Below are positions 30,701 to 38,436 of a stretch of DNA of 64,000 nt, piece by piece; position 1 is the stretch's first letter; each line of letters starts with the position of its first letter. The stretch is from NCBI RefSeq assembly GCF_000014065.1, contig NC_008044.1, positions 2,503,501 through 2,567,500 of the forward strand. The letters are read 5' to 3'. The DNA is from Ruegeria sp. TM1040. GTDB taxonomy: Bacteria > Pseudomonadota > Alphaproteobacteria > Rhodobacterales > Rhodobacteraceae. Below the pieces are notes generated by a model. It had not been told where the DNA came from. It saw only the letters and a program-made list of their open reading frames with translations, and did no database searches. The position numbers were made by a program, and so were the translations under genes.

Positions 30701-31185
30701 TGAAACCGATCGACAAGACCCTGATCAAGATCGCCGAAATCCGCGCCAAAGGGCCCGGGTTTGTGACCGAATGGGCGCGCAACCGCATTGCCTGGGAAAT
30801 CCGCAAACGCCAGAGCCGCCCGTCCGAAGGGGCAGAGAATGCAGGCTTCAACAATCGTAAGATCGAATTGGCATTTTTGCGCGCTGTTGCCAGCTACACT
30901 GTGCAGCCCTGGAATGGACCGGTCACGCTCTATCGCCCGGTGCTGGACCAGCACTGGAAGGTCTCTGGCGGCCAGTGGGTGAGCCGCGAGCGCGAGTATG
31001 TTTATCCGGACAATGACTGGAAGCAGTTCGCTCCTGCGCTGGATGTATGCGAGGTGCCCGGCGATCATGATGGCATGGTGCTAGCGCCCAACGTCAGCGT
31101 TCTTGGCAAGAAAATCCGCGATCTGCTGGCGGCAACCAACAGTCGCGCGACCCGGCCTCACGACAGCTCTAAGGCGGCGGAGTAA
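24733..31185 (+). CDS. Polyketide synthase, KS-AT-KR-DH-ACP-TE
   Basis: A 2150-residue type I PKS. Ketosynthase: residues about 15-440, with the active Cys186 in QTACSTSL and histidines in VECHGTGTYIGDP and KTNIGHLD. Acyltransferase: about 535-830, Ser635 in GHSMGE, with IAAHS at the specificity position in place of HAFH or YASH. A structural and catalytic ketoreductase follows, with TGGYGGIG near 1173 and the Ser-Tyr-Asn set (LFSSSS, Tyr1335 in QVDYVAAN). A dehydratase-like hotdog domain has His1423 in DEHRTKDGRALIPG and an aspartate in LLHPGLLDLA. ACP Ser1806 is in DLGGHSL. Thioesterase: Ser1954 in GGFSGGG and a His in PGDHDG. ATG at 24733 chosen; an in-frame GTG at 24676 precedes it. Confidence 0.93.
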   Translation: MDKKTPNDAFSPDDIAVVGMSVALPGAASVQEYWTNLRDGIESIQSVDEDSLLSAGERAETLRDPNYVPSCAPLDGFDEFDAEFFGFSPKEAAILDPQHRKFLEVAWGAMEDAGHTPESLKGQVGVYAGCGMGSYFYFNICSNPDLVDDVGMFLLRHTGNDKDFLTTRVSHVFDLKGPSVNVQTACSTSLVAIHYAAEALRNGECDMALAGGVTIELPQGRGYLYKENEILSPDGHCHAFDHRAQGTVFGSGAGAVALRRLGDAVADGDHIWAVIKGSAINNDGAAKAGYLAPSVDGQSAAVRKALTAARVNPETIDYVECHGTGTYIGDPIEVAALTEAYRDGTDAKGYCRIGSVKTNIGHLDTAAGVAGFVKTALALEHKTLPPSLGFEKPNPTIDFETSPFQVNDALRPWMSHKGPRRAAVNALGVGGTNAHAILEEAPVRAASEESDFPFQVLCLSGQTKAALEANTQNLIAYLRANPEVELADVAFTLKEGRRGFAKRRVVVAETATEAADKLEAANPREVFTHDHLGPQPETVFMFPGGGAQFAGMARDLYETEPVFADWMDQGLDHLEKSLDFDIRALWLPEPGEEASANAALLKPSVQLPLIMIVEYALAQLWISWGVRPAAMVGHSMGENTAACLAGVMRFEDCIDLVQLRGRLFDTIEPGGMLSISLPLAEVETLVGEDLDIASVNAPELTAVSGPNDRLDALSEQLRARGVEFQRIPIDIAAHSRMLEPILGAYGDFLRRLDLQPPTLPVMSNRTGQPLTAEQAMSADYWVEQLRNTVRFADCIETLGATKGRVYLEVGPGKALSALAQMSPEVAPGQVLSSLRHPDQDIADDAYFFGVIGRLWACGVEADWPQVWGDAQRNRLSLPTYAFQRNRYFIEPGKSVQQPEAALPEHHKDMADWGYRPAWRPRLADCALDIENDLALEPHSWLIFEDTTGQGAACAEALLAAGHRVARVRAGDTYAQLAPDLYQLAPEEGRFGTEALLADLTEAGYFPDRIAHFWLVTETEEYRPGSSFFDRNVEMGLMSLTALGQALAQADLPHSVHLSVMTTGAMQVHGESLPYPEKAMISGPAGIIPREIPGVTVATCDIELPQAPTGWNALLGGSAPACITTRLLEELLAMPGNHSAAWRGEKRFELDYRPLPLSEPDARDLPLKKGGHYLLTGGYGGIGLTIAEHLMRTYEARVTLLSRETLPPRADWGRELRRRSPSDRIAQRIRAVQKLEATGRGEVLTLSADVCNLQEMRDAAEAASAAFGPISGLFHGAGFIADAPLLAKTDRQIAEVLAPKVSGLRVLDQVFPDGTIDLMVLFSSSSTVTRPAGQVDYVAANEFLNAWAKSRQGAQTHVVALDWGIWADTGMAADAMAARRGSAAPSEPQPSEAALWQTQGFDRNGTPIFKSRFEADKHWLLDEHRTKDGRALIPGTGNVELIAEGLTALDVSPPFEIRDLYFLQPFVVEDGSPREAVMHLAPTQGGYDVQIHAETSEGYARTAEAEVVSRALDAETPQLSLEAIAARCTPKAADPASERLTSPQEANLRFGPRWHVLQSMALGRDEGLAKLSLPDLADQDGTLLHPGLLDLATGWAIELAPGYEPSTLWVPVSYGSIRVHAPLVKTVFSHVRLAQEGGERGSVLFDITLCDETGNVLVEISHFRMQQLSGGFDLLPARTDTTAAALGLTSEAEIQPLSPDERRLLANLENGIRSEEGGAALERALAAKQPQVIVSSLDLSALRAQAENGAEITSESEGQSFERPDLDTDYVAPSTETEETLAGHFASLLGLSRVGVEDSFFDLGGHSLIAVRLFAQIKRSFGVEFAMSVLFDAPTVGALAQRIDKEAGPPAVTVTSTSDTETTTPQSYSHLVRLAPGENGEAAPMFIVAGMFGNVLNLRHLAQILGEDRPVYGLQARGLIGADEPHERIEDAARDYIAEMRLVQPEGPYLIGGFSGGGITAYEIAQQLKASGDAVDALVLLDTPLPVRPDLKPIDKTLIKIAEIRAKGPGFVTEWARNRIAWEIRKRQSRPSEGAENAGFNNRKIELAFLRAVASYTVQPWNGPVTLYRPVLDQHWKVSGGQWVSREREYVYPDNDWKQFAPALDVCEVPGDHDGMVLAPNVSVLGKKIRDLLAATNSRATRPHDSSKAAE

Positions 31186-31188
31186 TTG

Positions 31189-32211
31189 ATGGCGCGCAAC
31201 ACGATCCTCACGATCATCCTGAATTTTCGCACGCCTGCCATGACCCTCAAAGCGGCAGAAGCCGCATTGGAGGAGATGGAAGACCTGCCGGGCGAGGTGC
31301 TGATAATCGACAATGGCTCGGGTGATGGATCTTTCGAGGCTCTGCAGGCAGGCGCCGCCGCGCGCGGCTGGCTTGACAGCGGACGGTTGCGCATCGAGGC
31401 CTCCCCTGTGAACGGCGGGTTTGGTGCCGGCATGAATATCGGCTTTCGCGCATTGCTTTCGGACGGTACGCGGCCGGACTTCTTTTATCTGCTCAATTCG
31501 GACGCGTTTCCGGAACAAGACTGCATCTCCACCCTGAGGGACTTCTTGCTCAAGACGTCCGAGGCGGGGCTTGCAGGATCTTATGTCCATGGTGAGGACG
31601 GTACTCCGCATTGTACGCTCTTTCGATTTCCAACAATCGCAAGCGAATTTGAAGGGGCCGCGCGTACAGGTTTCATTTCGCGTTTGTTGAAACATGCCAT
31701 CGTGCCCTTGGACATTCCATCTGCCGTGCAACAGGTGGACTGGACCGCCGGAGCCAGCATGATGATCCGCCGCAACGTGATCGAAGCCGTCGGCGGGTTT
31801 GACGAGACGTTCTTTCTCTACTTCGAGGAAACCGAACTGTGCCACCGCGCTGCGCGTGCGGGCTGGCGCACCTATTACGTCCCACACAGCACGATCACCC
31901 ATGTCGGATCGGCCTCGACCGGAATGAAGACGTGGGCGCGCACGCCAGAGTTCTGGCTCGACTCGCGGCTTCACTATTTCACGCAGAGCCACGGAGCGCT
32001 CTATGCGGTTGCCGCGACCTGCGCACGGCTCCTCGGAGGGTCAATTTATGGCTTGCGTCGCCTGATATCCGACAAGCCCCGGGCTGATGCGCCACATTTT
32101 TATGGCGACTTGACGCGCCATCATGTCAAACGCGCGCTTCGGCCACGTCCCGCACCGCGCCCCGCACGGCCCTTTGCACCTGACCCCGTCTTGGAGGACA
32201 ACAAGTCATGA
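31189..32211 (+). CDS. Family 2 glycosyltransferase, rhamnosyltransferase-like
   Basis: A 340-residue GT2 protein. IIDNGSGDGS (about residue 38), NGGFGAGMNIGF (about residue 75) and LLNSDAFPE (about residue 101) are the nucleotide-sugar and metal-binding motifs typical of WbbL/rhamnosyltransferase-like enzymes. FDETFFLYFEETELCHRA is the later acidic motif. ATG at 31189 with GGAG at 31179-31182, four bases after the PKS stop. It overlaps the NRPS start (ATGA). No clear membrane segment. Placement between PKS and NRPS suggests it acts on the same product or its polymer. Confidence 0.88.
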   Translation: MARNTILTIILNFRTPAMTLKAAEAALEEMEDLPGEVLIIDNGSGDGSFEALQAGAAARGWLDSGRLRIEASPVNGGFGAGMNIGFRALLSDGTRPDFFYLLNSDAFPEQDCISTLRDFLLKTSEAGLAGSYVHGEDGTPHCTLFRFPTIASEFEGAARTGFISRLLKHAIVPLDIPSAVQQVDWTAGASMMIRRNVIEAVGGFDETFFLYFEETELCHRAARAGWRTYYVPHSTITHVGSASTGMKTWARTPEFWLDSRLHYFTQSHGALYAVAATCARLLGGSIYGLRRLISDKPRADAPHFYGDLTRHHVKRALRPRPAPRPARPFAPDPVLEDNKS

Positions 32212-35200
32212 CTATTTCAACCGTCGTCATTGGCAATGAATCCCTGCTGATCGGTTGTTGCGAGGCCTTGCTGGCACGCGGTCATGATATTCGCGCCGTC
32301 GTCAGCACAGATGCTGAGATCACCTCTTGGGCAGCCTCCAAGGGTTTGAACACACATTCTAAGCCGCTAGAGATTGACATTGAATTCGACTGGCTTTTGT
32401 CGATTGCAAACCTGCAGGTCCTGCCAGAGGCGGTGATCTCCAAAGCGCGACTGGGGGCGGTCAACTTTCACGATGGCCCGCTGCCAGACCGGGCGGGTCT
32501 CAATACGCCAAATTGGGCCATTCTCGAAGGCGCTGAAGAGCATGGCATCACGTGGCACCTGATCGAAGGCGGCGTCGACGAGGGCGATATTCTGGCCCAG
32601 CGCCGGTTTGCGATTGCACCAGATGAGACGGCCTTTAGCCTCAACTCCAAATGCTACGGTGCTGCACTCGACAGCTTTGGCGAAGTGCTCGAGCAACTCG
32701 AGAGCGGCGCACTAGAGCGCACGCCGCAAGACCTCAGCCATCGCCGCTATCATGCACGCAAGGATCGCCCCGATGCGGCTGGCTTCTTGCGGTTTGACCG
32801 CAACCGCGACACGCTTTTGTGTCTGGTGCGGGGCCTTGATATGGGCGGCTATTGGAACCCGTTGACCACGGCCAAAATCCGCTTGCCGGGACAGGTCGCT
32901 GCGGTCGGTGCAGCGCAAGCCACCGAAGGCGAGGGTATTCCGGGGGAAGTTCTCGCGGTGAGCGCAAATGCTCTGACCGTCGCCTGCGCCGATGGTGCAA
33001 TAGAACTGCGCGACCTGAAGACCCTCTCGGGAGGGGCGTTGCAGCCCTCTGCCCTCCTCGAAGTGGGTGATGTGCTGCCCACCCTCTCCGATCAAGAGGT
33101 GGAGGCCCTCAATGCGGCGGCGCAGACCTGCCAAAAGGCGGAACCTTATTGGCGCCGCTCTTTGGCTGAGATGCTACCCTTGCCCGTGCCACTGCAGGGC
33201 GCGGAACTCGACGTCGAGGCCACTGCCGACATCCAGTTGCCGACGGATTGTGCGCCCCAGACCCTGATGGCCGCAATGCTGGCGTGGCTGTTGCAGAGCC
33301 TCGGTGAGACCGCAGGCTCAATCGCGCTCTCGCTACCGGATCTACAAACGTCAGACGACTTGGGAGTGCTTTCAAACTGGGTGCCGCTGAGCGCGGAGAT
33401 CGACGAAAAGATCAAAACTGTAGAGGCCCGCGCGGCCGAGGTTCTGGACCGCTTGGACAACATGGGGGGCTTTGCAACCGACCTCATCCTGCGCGCGCCG
33501 GAAGTCACGATTGAAACACCTCCAGAGGTTGCGCTGTGCCTTGGGACGAACCTCGCCCCCGCACAGGCCAAACTGGCCCTGATCCAGTCGGATAGCCGAT
33601 TGCAGCTGCGCTCTTGCCAGCTATCACCCGAGGCGCTGTCGATGCTGGCTGCGCGGCTTCAGTGCCTCTTGAACACGCTGCCCGAAGACGGTGCAGCGAC
33701 GCTCTCCACGCTGCCAATGCTGCCAGATTCAGAGCGGACGCGCCTGATTGAGACATGGAACGATACCGGTTGTGACTACCCCACAGATCAAACCATTCAC
33801 GCCGCTTTTGAGGCGCAGGTGGCAAGAACCCCAGATGCGATAGCGGTCGTTTTTGAAGATCAACAGCTGACCTATCGCGCGTTGAACCAACGCGCTGACG
33901 CGCTGGCCCGACATCTGCATGACCTCGGTGCAAAACCGGGCAGCCATGTGGGCGTGTATCTGCGTCGCTCCATGGATCTGGTGATTGCAACGCTTGGTAT
34001 TTTGAAGGCCGGCGCGGCCTATGTACCGCTTGATCCTACCTACCCTGCCGACCGTATCGCGCATTACATCACCGACAGTCAGGCCGCGGTCATTGTCACC
34101 CATGAAAGCCTCGCTGCGGAACTCCCCGAAAGCGATGCCAGGCAGCTGCATCTCGACGCGCTCGACCTCACAACCGAGGCGGACCCGATCCGGGCAGGTG
34201 CTGCCGAAGATCTCGCGTATCTGATCTATACCTCAGGCTCCACGGGCTTGCCAAAAGGCGTGATGGTGCGTCATCGCAATGTGGCGAACTTCTTTACCGC
34301 GATGGATGCGCGCATCCCCCATCAGCCGGGAGACGCCTGGCTCGCGGTGACAAGCCTCTCGTTTGATATTTCGGTGCTGGAGCTTTTCTGGACGCTTGCG
34401 CGCGGCTTCAAACTGGTGCTCTCCAGCGACGAAAGCCGCCTACAGCTGGCCAACGGTCCCATCGGGCTCAGCGATCGCAAGATGGATTTCAATCTCTATT
34501 ACTGGGGCAATGACGACGGCGCGGGCGAAAAGAAATACGAATTGCTTCTAGAGGGCGCCAAGTTTGCGGATGCCCATGGGTTCAATGCGGTCTGGACGCC
34601 AGAGCGGCACTTCCACGCCTTTGGTGGCCCCTACCCGAACCCCTCCGTGACCGGTGCCGCCGTGGCAGCGGTGACCCGCAATATCGGTGTGCGGGCCGGC
34701 TCCTGTGTGGCGCCGCTTCATCACCCCGCGCGCATCGCCGAAGAATGGGCGGTCATCGACAATCTGACGGGCGGGCGCGCGGGTATTGGCTTTGCCTCGG
34801 GCTGGCAGCCGGATGACTTCATCTTGCGCCCCGAGAACACGCCGCCTGCCAACAAACCAGCGCTGTTTGAAGCCCTTCAGACAGTGCGAAAGCTCTGGCG
34901 AGGCGAAGAAGTCGCTTTCCCGCGCGCGGATGGTGGCCAGCATTCGGTGGTCACGCAACCACGCCCGGTTTCAGAGGAACTTGCCGTCTGGGTCACCACG
35001 GCAGGCAACCCGGAGACATGGCGCGAGGCTGGGCGCGTGGGGGCCAATGTGCTTACGCATCTTCTAGGCCAGAGTATCGACGAGGTCGGCGACAAGATCG
35101 CGCTATACCATGCCGCGCTGCGCGAGGCGGGGTATGACCCGGCGGATTTCACCGTGACACTCATGTTGCACACCTATCTCGCCGAGACCCGCGAGGCCGC

Positions 35201-36767
35201 CCGCGAGGTGGCGCGCGAGCCGATGAAGGACTACCTGCGCTCTGCGGCTGGGCTCATTAAACAGTATGCCTGGGCTTTTCCAGCGTTCAAACGCCCAAAG
35301 GGCGTCGACAATCCCTTTGAAATGGATCTTGGCAGTCTCAGCAGCGAGGAGCTGGAAGCCATCCTCGATTTCGCATTTGAGCGATACTTCGAAGAGTCAG
35401 GTCTCTTTGGCACGGTCGACGACGCAGTCGCGCGCGTCGAGGATCTCAAGCGCATCGGCGTCGATGAGGTCGCCTGCCTGATTGATTATGGGATTGCACC
35501 GCATGTGGTGCTTGAAGGGCTCAAACCCCTTGCAGAAGTCCTGCGCCGCTCCAATCGCGTGCAAGAGTTGGCAAATGATGACTTCTCGCTCGCCGCGCAG
35601 ATCGTGCGTCACGGGGTGACGCATATGCAATGCACCCCCTCGATGGCGCGCATGATTGCCTCTGATGCAGATGCAAGCCCCGCGCTCGGGCGCTTGCGAC
35701 ACCTTCTCGTTGGCGGCGAGGCCTTGCCCGGCGATCTTGTTGCCGCCCTGCGCGAGCAGACCAGGGCCACGCTTCACAATATGTATGGCCCCACTGAGAC
35801 TACGATCTGGTCCACGGTTGAAACGCTGGAACGCGCCCCAACGGGTATTGCCCCGATCGGAACGCCTGTGGCCAATAACTCTGTCTACGTTCTCGACGCC
35901 AAGGGGCAACTCGCCCCCGTCGGGGCGGCAGGTGAACTCTACATCGGCGGCGCAGGCGTGACGGCCGGGTATTGGCGGCGCGACGCGCTCACGGCCGAAC
36001 GGTTCCCCGATGATCCCTTCCTGTCAGGGCAAAAGATGTATCGTACCGGGGATTTGGTGCGGTGGCGCGAGGACGGCAAGCTCGATTTTCTCGGGCGCAC
36101 GGATCATCAGGTCAAGATCCGCGGCCAGCGGATCGAACTGGGCGAAATCGAAACCGCGCTGACCGCAGTCGAGGGCGTGACCGCTGCCGTTGTGATCCCA
36201 CGCAAGGTCGGCTCAGACGAGCGGCTGGTTGGCTATGTCACCGCATCCGGCGTTTTCTCAGAGACCGAGGCCAAGGCACAACTGTCGCGGCAACTCGCCG
36301 GGGCAATGGTGCCGTCACACATAGTGGTGCTTGAGGCTTTCCCTCTGACGCCCAACAAGAAAATCGACCGCAAGGCGCTGCCCGACCCAACCCCCAGCCG
36401 ACAAGAAGCACATGTAATCTCTGCCGAACCTCAGTCGCCCGTACAGCAGAAGATCTCGGAGATCTGGAAGGCGCTCCTTGGCGTGCCGGCTGTTGGCAAA
36501 AGCGATAATTTCTTTGCGCTCGGTGGGCATTCCCTATTGGCGGTTCAGGCTCATCGCGACATTCGCAGCGCGCTTGAGGTCGAGCGGTTGTCGATCACGG
36601 ATATCTTCCGCTTTCCGACCCTTGACGGGTTGGCCTCACACCTGGAACACCTGCAGACCGGCGACACCACGGTTGCGGAGACGTCCCCTGCCGCCCCGGC
36701 AGGGCGTGCAGACACCATGTCCAAACGCCGCGCAATGCGCGCCAATCGCAAAGCCCGCTCTGGATGA
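32208..36767 (+). CDS. NRPS: formyltransferase, partial C, A split by luciferase-like monooxygenase, PCP
   Basis: A 1519-residue one-module synthetase. Residues 1-290 are a Fmt-like formyltransferase with the catalytic Asn86-His88-Asp124 set (VNFHDGP, GGVDEGD). About 310-510 resembles the C-terminal half of a condensation domain and has no HHxxxDG motif. The adenylation domain starts near 525, with YTSGSTGLPKG (about 673) and FDIS (about 718). It is interrupted at about 755-1100 by a flavin luciferase-like monooxygenase (YYWGNDDG, TPERHFHAFGG, GIGFASGWQP) and resumes with NMYGPTETTIW, YRTGDL and KIRGQRIELGEIE. Carrier Ser1442 is in LGGHSL. No thioesterase. Overlaps both neighbours by four bases. 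Confidence 0.93.
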   Translation: MTISTVVIGNESLLIGCCEALLARGHDIRAVVSTDAEITSWAASKGLNTHSKPLEIDIEFDWLLSIANLQVLPEAVISKARLGAVNFHDGPLPDRAGLNTPNWAILEGAEEHGITWHLIEGGVDEGDILAQRRFAIAPDETAFSLNSKCYGAALDSFGEVLEQLESGALERTPQDLSHRRYHARKDRPDAAGFLRFDRNRDTLLCLVRGLDMGGYWNPLTTAKIRLPGQVAAVGAAQATEGEGIPGEVLAVSANALTVACADGAIELRDLKTLSGGALQPSALLEVGDVLPTLSDQEVEALNAAAQTCQKAEPYWRRSLAEMLPLPVPLQGAELDVEATADIQLPTDCAPQTLMAAMLAWLLQSLGETAGSIALSLPDLQTSDDLGVLSNWVPLSAEIDEKIKTVEARAAEVLDRLDNMGGFATDLILRAPEVTIETPPEVALCLGTNLAPAQAKLALIQSDSRLQLRSCQLSPEALSMLAARLQCLLNTLPEDGAATLSTLPMLPDSERTRLIETWNDTGCDYPTDQTIHAAFEAQVARTPDAIAVVFEDQQLTYRALNQRADALARHLHDLGAKPGSHVGVYLRRSMDLVIATLGILKAGAAYVPLDPTYPADRIAHYITDSQAAVIVTHESLAAELPESDARQLHLDALDLTTEADPIRAGAAEDLAYLIYTSGSTGLPKGVMVRHRNVANFFTAMDARIPHQPGDAWLAVTSLSFDISVLELFWTLARGFKLVLSSDESRLQLANGPIGLSDRKMDFNLYYWGNDDGAGEKKYELLLEGAKFADAHGFNAVWTPERHFHAFGGPYPNPSVTGAAVAAVTRNIGVRAGSCVAPLHHPARIAEEWAVIDNLTGGRAGIGFASGWQPDDFILRPENTPPANKPALFEALQTVRKLWRGEEVAFPRADGGQHSVVTQPRPVSEELAVWVTTAGNPETWREAGRVGANVLTHLLGQSIDEVGDKIALYHAALREAGYDPADFTVTLMLHTYLAETREAAREVAREPMKDYLRSAAGLIKQYAWAFPAFKRPKGVDNPFEMDLGSLSSEELEAILDFAFERYFEESGLFGTVDDAVARVEDLKRIGVDEVACLIDYGIAPHVVLEGLKPLAEVLRRSNRVQELANDDFSLAAQIVRHGVTHMQCTPSMARMIASDADASPALGRLRHLLVGGEALPGDLVAALREQTRATLHNMYGPTETTIWSTVETLERAPTGIAPIGTPVANNSVYVLDAKGQLAPVGAAGELYIGGAGVTAGYWRRDALTAERFPDDPFLSGQKMYRTGDLVRWREDGKLDFLGRTDHQVKIRGQRIELGEIETALTAVEGVTAAVVIPRKVGSDERLVGYVTASGVFSETEAKAQLSRQLAGAMVPSHIVVLEAFPLTPNKKIDRKALPDPTPSRQEAHVISAEPQSPVQQKISEIWKALLGVPAVGKSDNFFALGGHSLLAVQAHRDIRSALEVERLSITDIFRFPTLDGLASHLEHLQTGDTTVAETSPAAPAGRADTMSKRRAMRANRKARSG

Positions 36768-37474
36768 TTGCACCCCGACCCGCGCCACAGGATATCTCGC
36801 AGCAGCGCCAGCACGCGCTGCGCCAACTCTTGTCAGATCCGATCGCAATCGCCACCTGCGACCCACATGGTGACCTCCCGGAACCCTTTGCCGAAGAAAG
36901 CGCCTGCTTGTCGCCCAATGCCGTGGAAAAGCGGCGGCGCGAATTTGCCGCCGGGCGCGCCTCGGCGCATCAGGCGATGCGCGCGTTGGACCAACCCTGT
37001 GCGCCGATCCTTATCGGGCCGAAACGCGCGCCTCTTTGGCCAGAGGGTCTGACCGGCAGCATCACGCATTGTGCCTCCTGCGCCATGGCGGCGGTTGGGT
37101 TTACACGCGACTTTACCGGCATCGGCGTCGATGTCGAAGAGGACACCCCTCTGTCGCGCGACCTGTGGGACAGCATCGCAAGCCCCGCCGAACAGACCTG
37201 GATCGCTGCACAGCCTGACCCCGGCCAAGCTGGCAAACTGCTGTTTTCTGCGAAAGAAGCCGCCTACAAGGCTCAGTATTCCCGTTCAGAGCGCTTTTTC
37301 GGCTTCAGTGGGCTCGAACTTGTCTTTGACACAAACAAAGGGCAGTTCACGGCCTGTTTCACCTCGGATCAATTGCCTTACCGCAGCGGAGATCTCCTCC
37401 GGGGTCGATTTGCGATCACCACTGGGGTAATCATCACCGCGGTTGAAATCTCAAAGAATGAGCTGTGCCCATGA
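36764..37474 (+). CDS. 4'-phosphopantetheinyl transferase, EntD/Sfp family
   Basis: A 236-residue transferase expected to load phosphopantetheine onto the ACP and PCP serines of the two synthetases. The signature is clear: GSITHCASCAMAAV (about residue 93), then GIGVDVEEDTPL (about residue 120, metal-binding Asp and Glu) and FSAKEAAYKAQY (about residue 163). An EntD-like N-terminal segment is present. The ATG overlaps the NRPS stop, and the stop overlaps the next gene. Having a dedicated enzyme inside the gene train supports active synthetases. Confidence 0.93.
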   Translation: MIAPRPAPQDISQQRQHALRQLLSDPIAIATCDPHGDLPEPFAEESACLSPNAVEKRRREFAAGRASAHQAMRALDQPCAPILIGPKRAPLWPEGLTGSITHCASCAMAAVGFTRDFTGIGVDVEEDTPLSRDLWDSIASPAEQTWIAAQPDPGQAGKLLFSAKEAAYKAQYSRSERFFGFSGLELVFDTNKGQFTACFTSDQLPYRSGDLLRGRFAITTGVIITAVEISKNELCP

Positions 37475-38436
37475 TGAATCGCCTGCGCCATCTGCCGCGC
37501 CGCGCTTTGCTGCTGATCTGCGCCGCCCTACCGGTTGGCGCGCTCACGCTTTGGTCTCTGGGATCGCGCGGCTCCAGCCCAGTCGAGGTCCCACCACTTC
37601 CAGCCCCGCAGGCCCCATTGACGGTGTATCACCTCGGACACTCACTGGTGGGCGCGGATATTCCGCATTTCCTGGCGCAGTTTGCAGGCTCCGGCCACGC
37701 CTACAATGTCCAGCGCGGCTCAGGTACAGCGCTGAGAGCGCATTGGGAAGAAAGCGAGCCGATCCTCGACTTTGACAAGGTCAACGCCGCTCCGATCTGG
37801 CGGGACCCCAAAGAGGCGCTCTCCACGACGGACTATGATGCTGTGATCTTCACCGAAATGGTGGAGCTGCGCGATGCGATCAAGTATTTCGACGGTGCAC
37901 GCTATCTCAATCGGTGGGCCGATCTGGCACGCAAAGGCAACCCGAACGCCCGGCTCTATCTGTATGAGACATGGCACCGGCTCGACGATGCCGAAGGGTG
38001 GCTCAATCGTATTGACGCCGATCTGGAGGCGCTGTGGTTGGATGAACTCGCTGCCCGCGATGACCGCGCGGCCTCGGACCAGCCCTTGTATCTCATCCCC
38101 GGAGGCCAGGTGCTTGCCGCCGTTACACGCGCAGCCGAAGCCGGGGAGATCAACGGCTTCTCAGACCGCGAGGCGCTGTTTGATCTGCTGCCGGACGGCA
38201 CGCGCGACCAGATCCATCTTAGCCCGCTTGGCGCCTATATCGTCGCGCTTACGCATTATGCGGTGCTTTATCATCGCACTCCTGAGGGCCTGCCCCACAG
38301 GGTAGCCCTTGCCGATGGTACGGAATTCAAAGCACTCGACGCAGAAACCGCCCGCCAGTTGCAATCCATCGTATGGCGCACCGTCACCCACCTGCCCCGC
38401 ACCGGCGTAGCAAGTGCCAAATCGGAGGCATCATGA
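37471..38436 (+). CDS. Membrane-anchored or exported SGNH-like hydrolase/transferase
   Basis: A 321-residue protein with a basic N-terminus and a hydrophobic segment (residues about 8-27), acting as a signal or anchor, then a proline-rich linker. The body looks SGNH-like: YHLGHSLVG (block I, with His replacing Asp of GDS), and near the C-terminus DQIHLSPLGAYI (the Asp-x-x-His block). The same two blocks and a YETWHRL segment recur in the next protein, so the two are paralogues. Such proteins can be esterases or acyltransferases acting on glycans. The substrate is unknown. ATG at 37471 overlaps the preceding stop. Confidence 0.7.
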   Translation: MMNRLRHLPRRALLLICAALPVGALTLWSLGSRGSSPVEVPPLPAPQAPLTVYHLGHSLVGADIPHFLAQFAGSGHAYNVQRGSGTALRAHWEESEPILDFDKVNAAPIWRDPKEALSTTDYDAVIFTEMVELRDAIKYFDGARYLNRWADLARKGNPNARLYLYETWHRLDDAEGWLNRIDADLEALWLDELAARDDRAASDQPLYLIPGGQVLAAVTRAAEAGEINGFSDREALFDLLPDGTRDQIHLSPLGAYIVALTHYAVLYHRTPEGLPHRVALADGTEFKALDAETARQLQSIVWRTVTHLPRTGVASAKSEAS

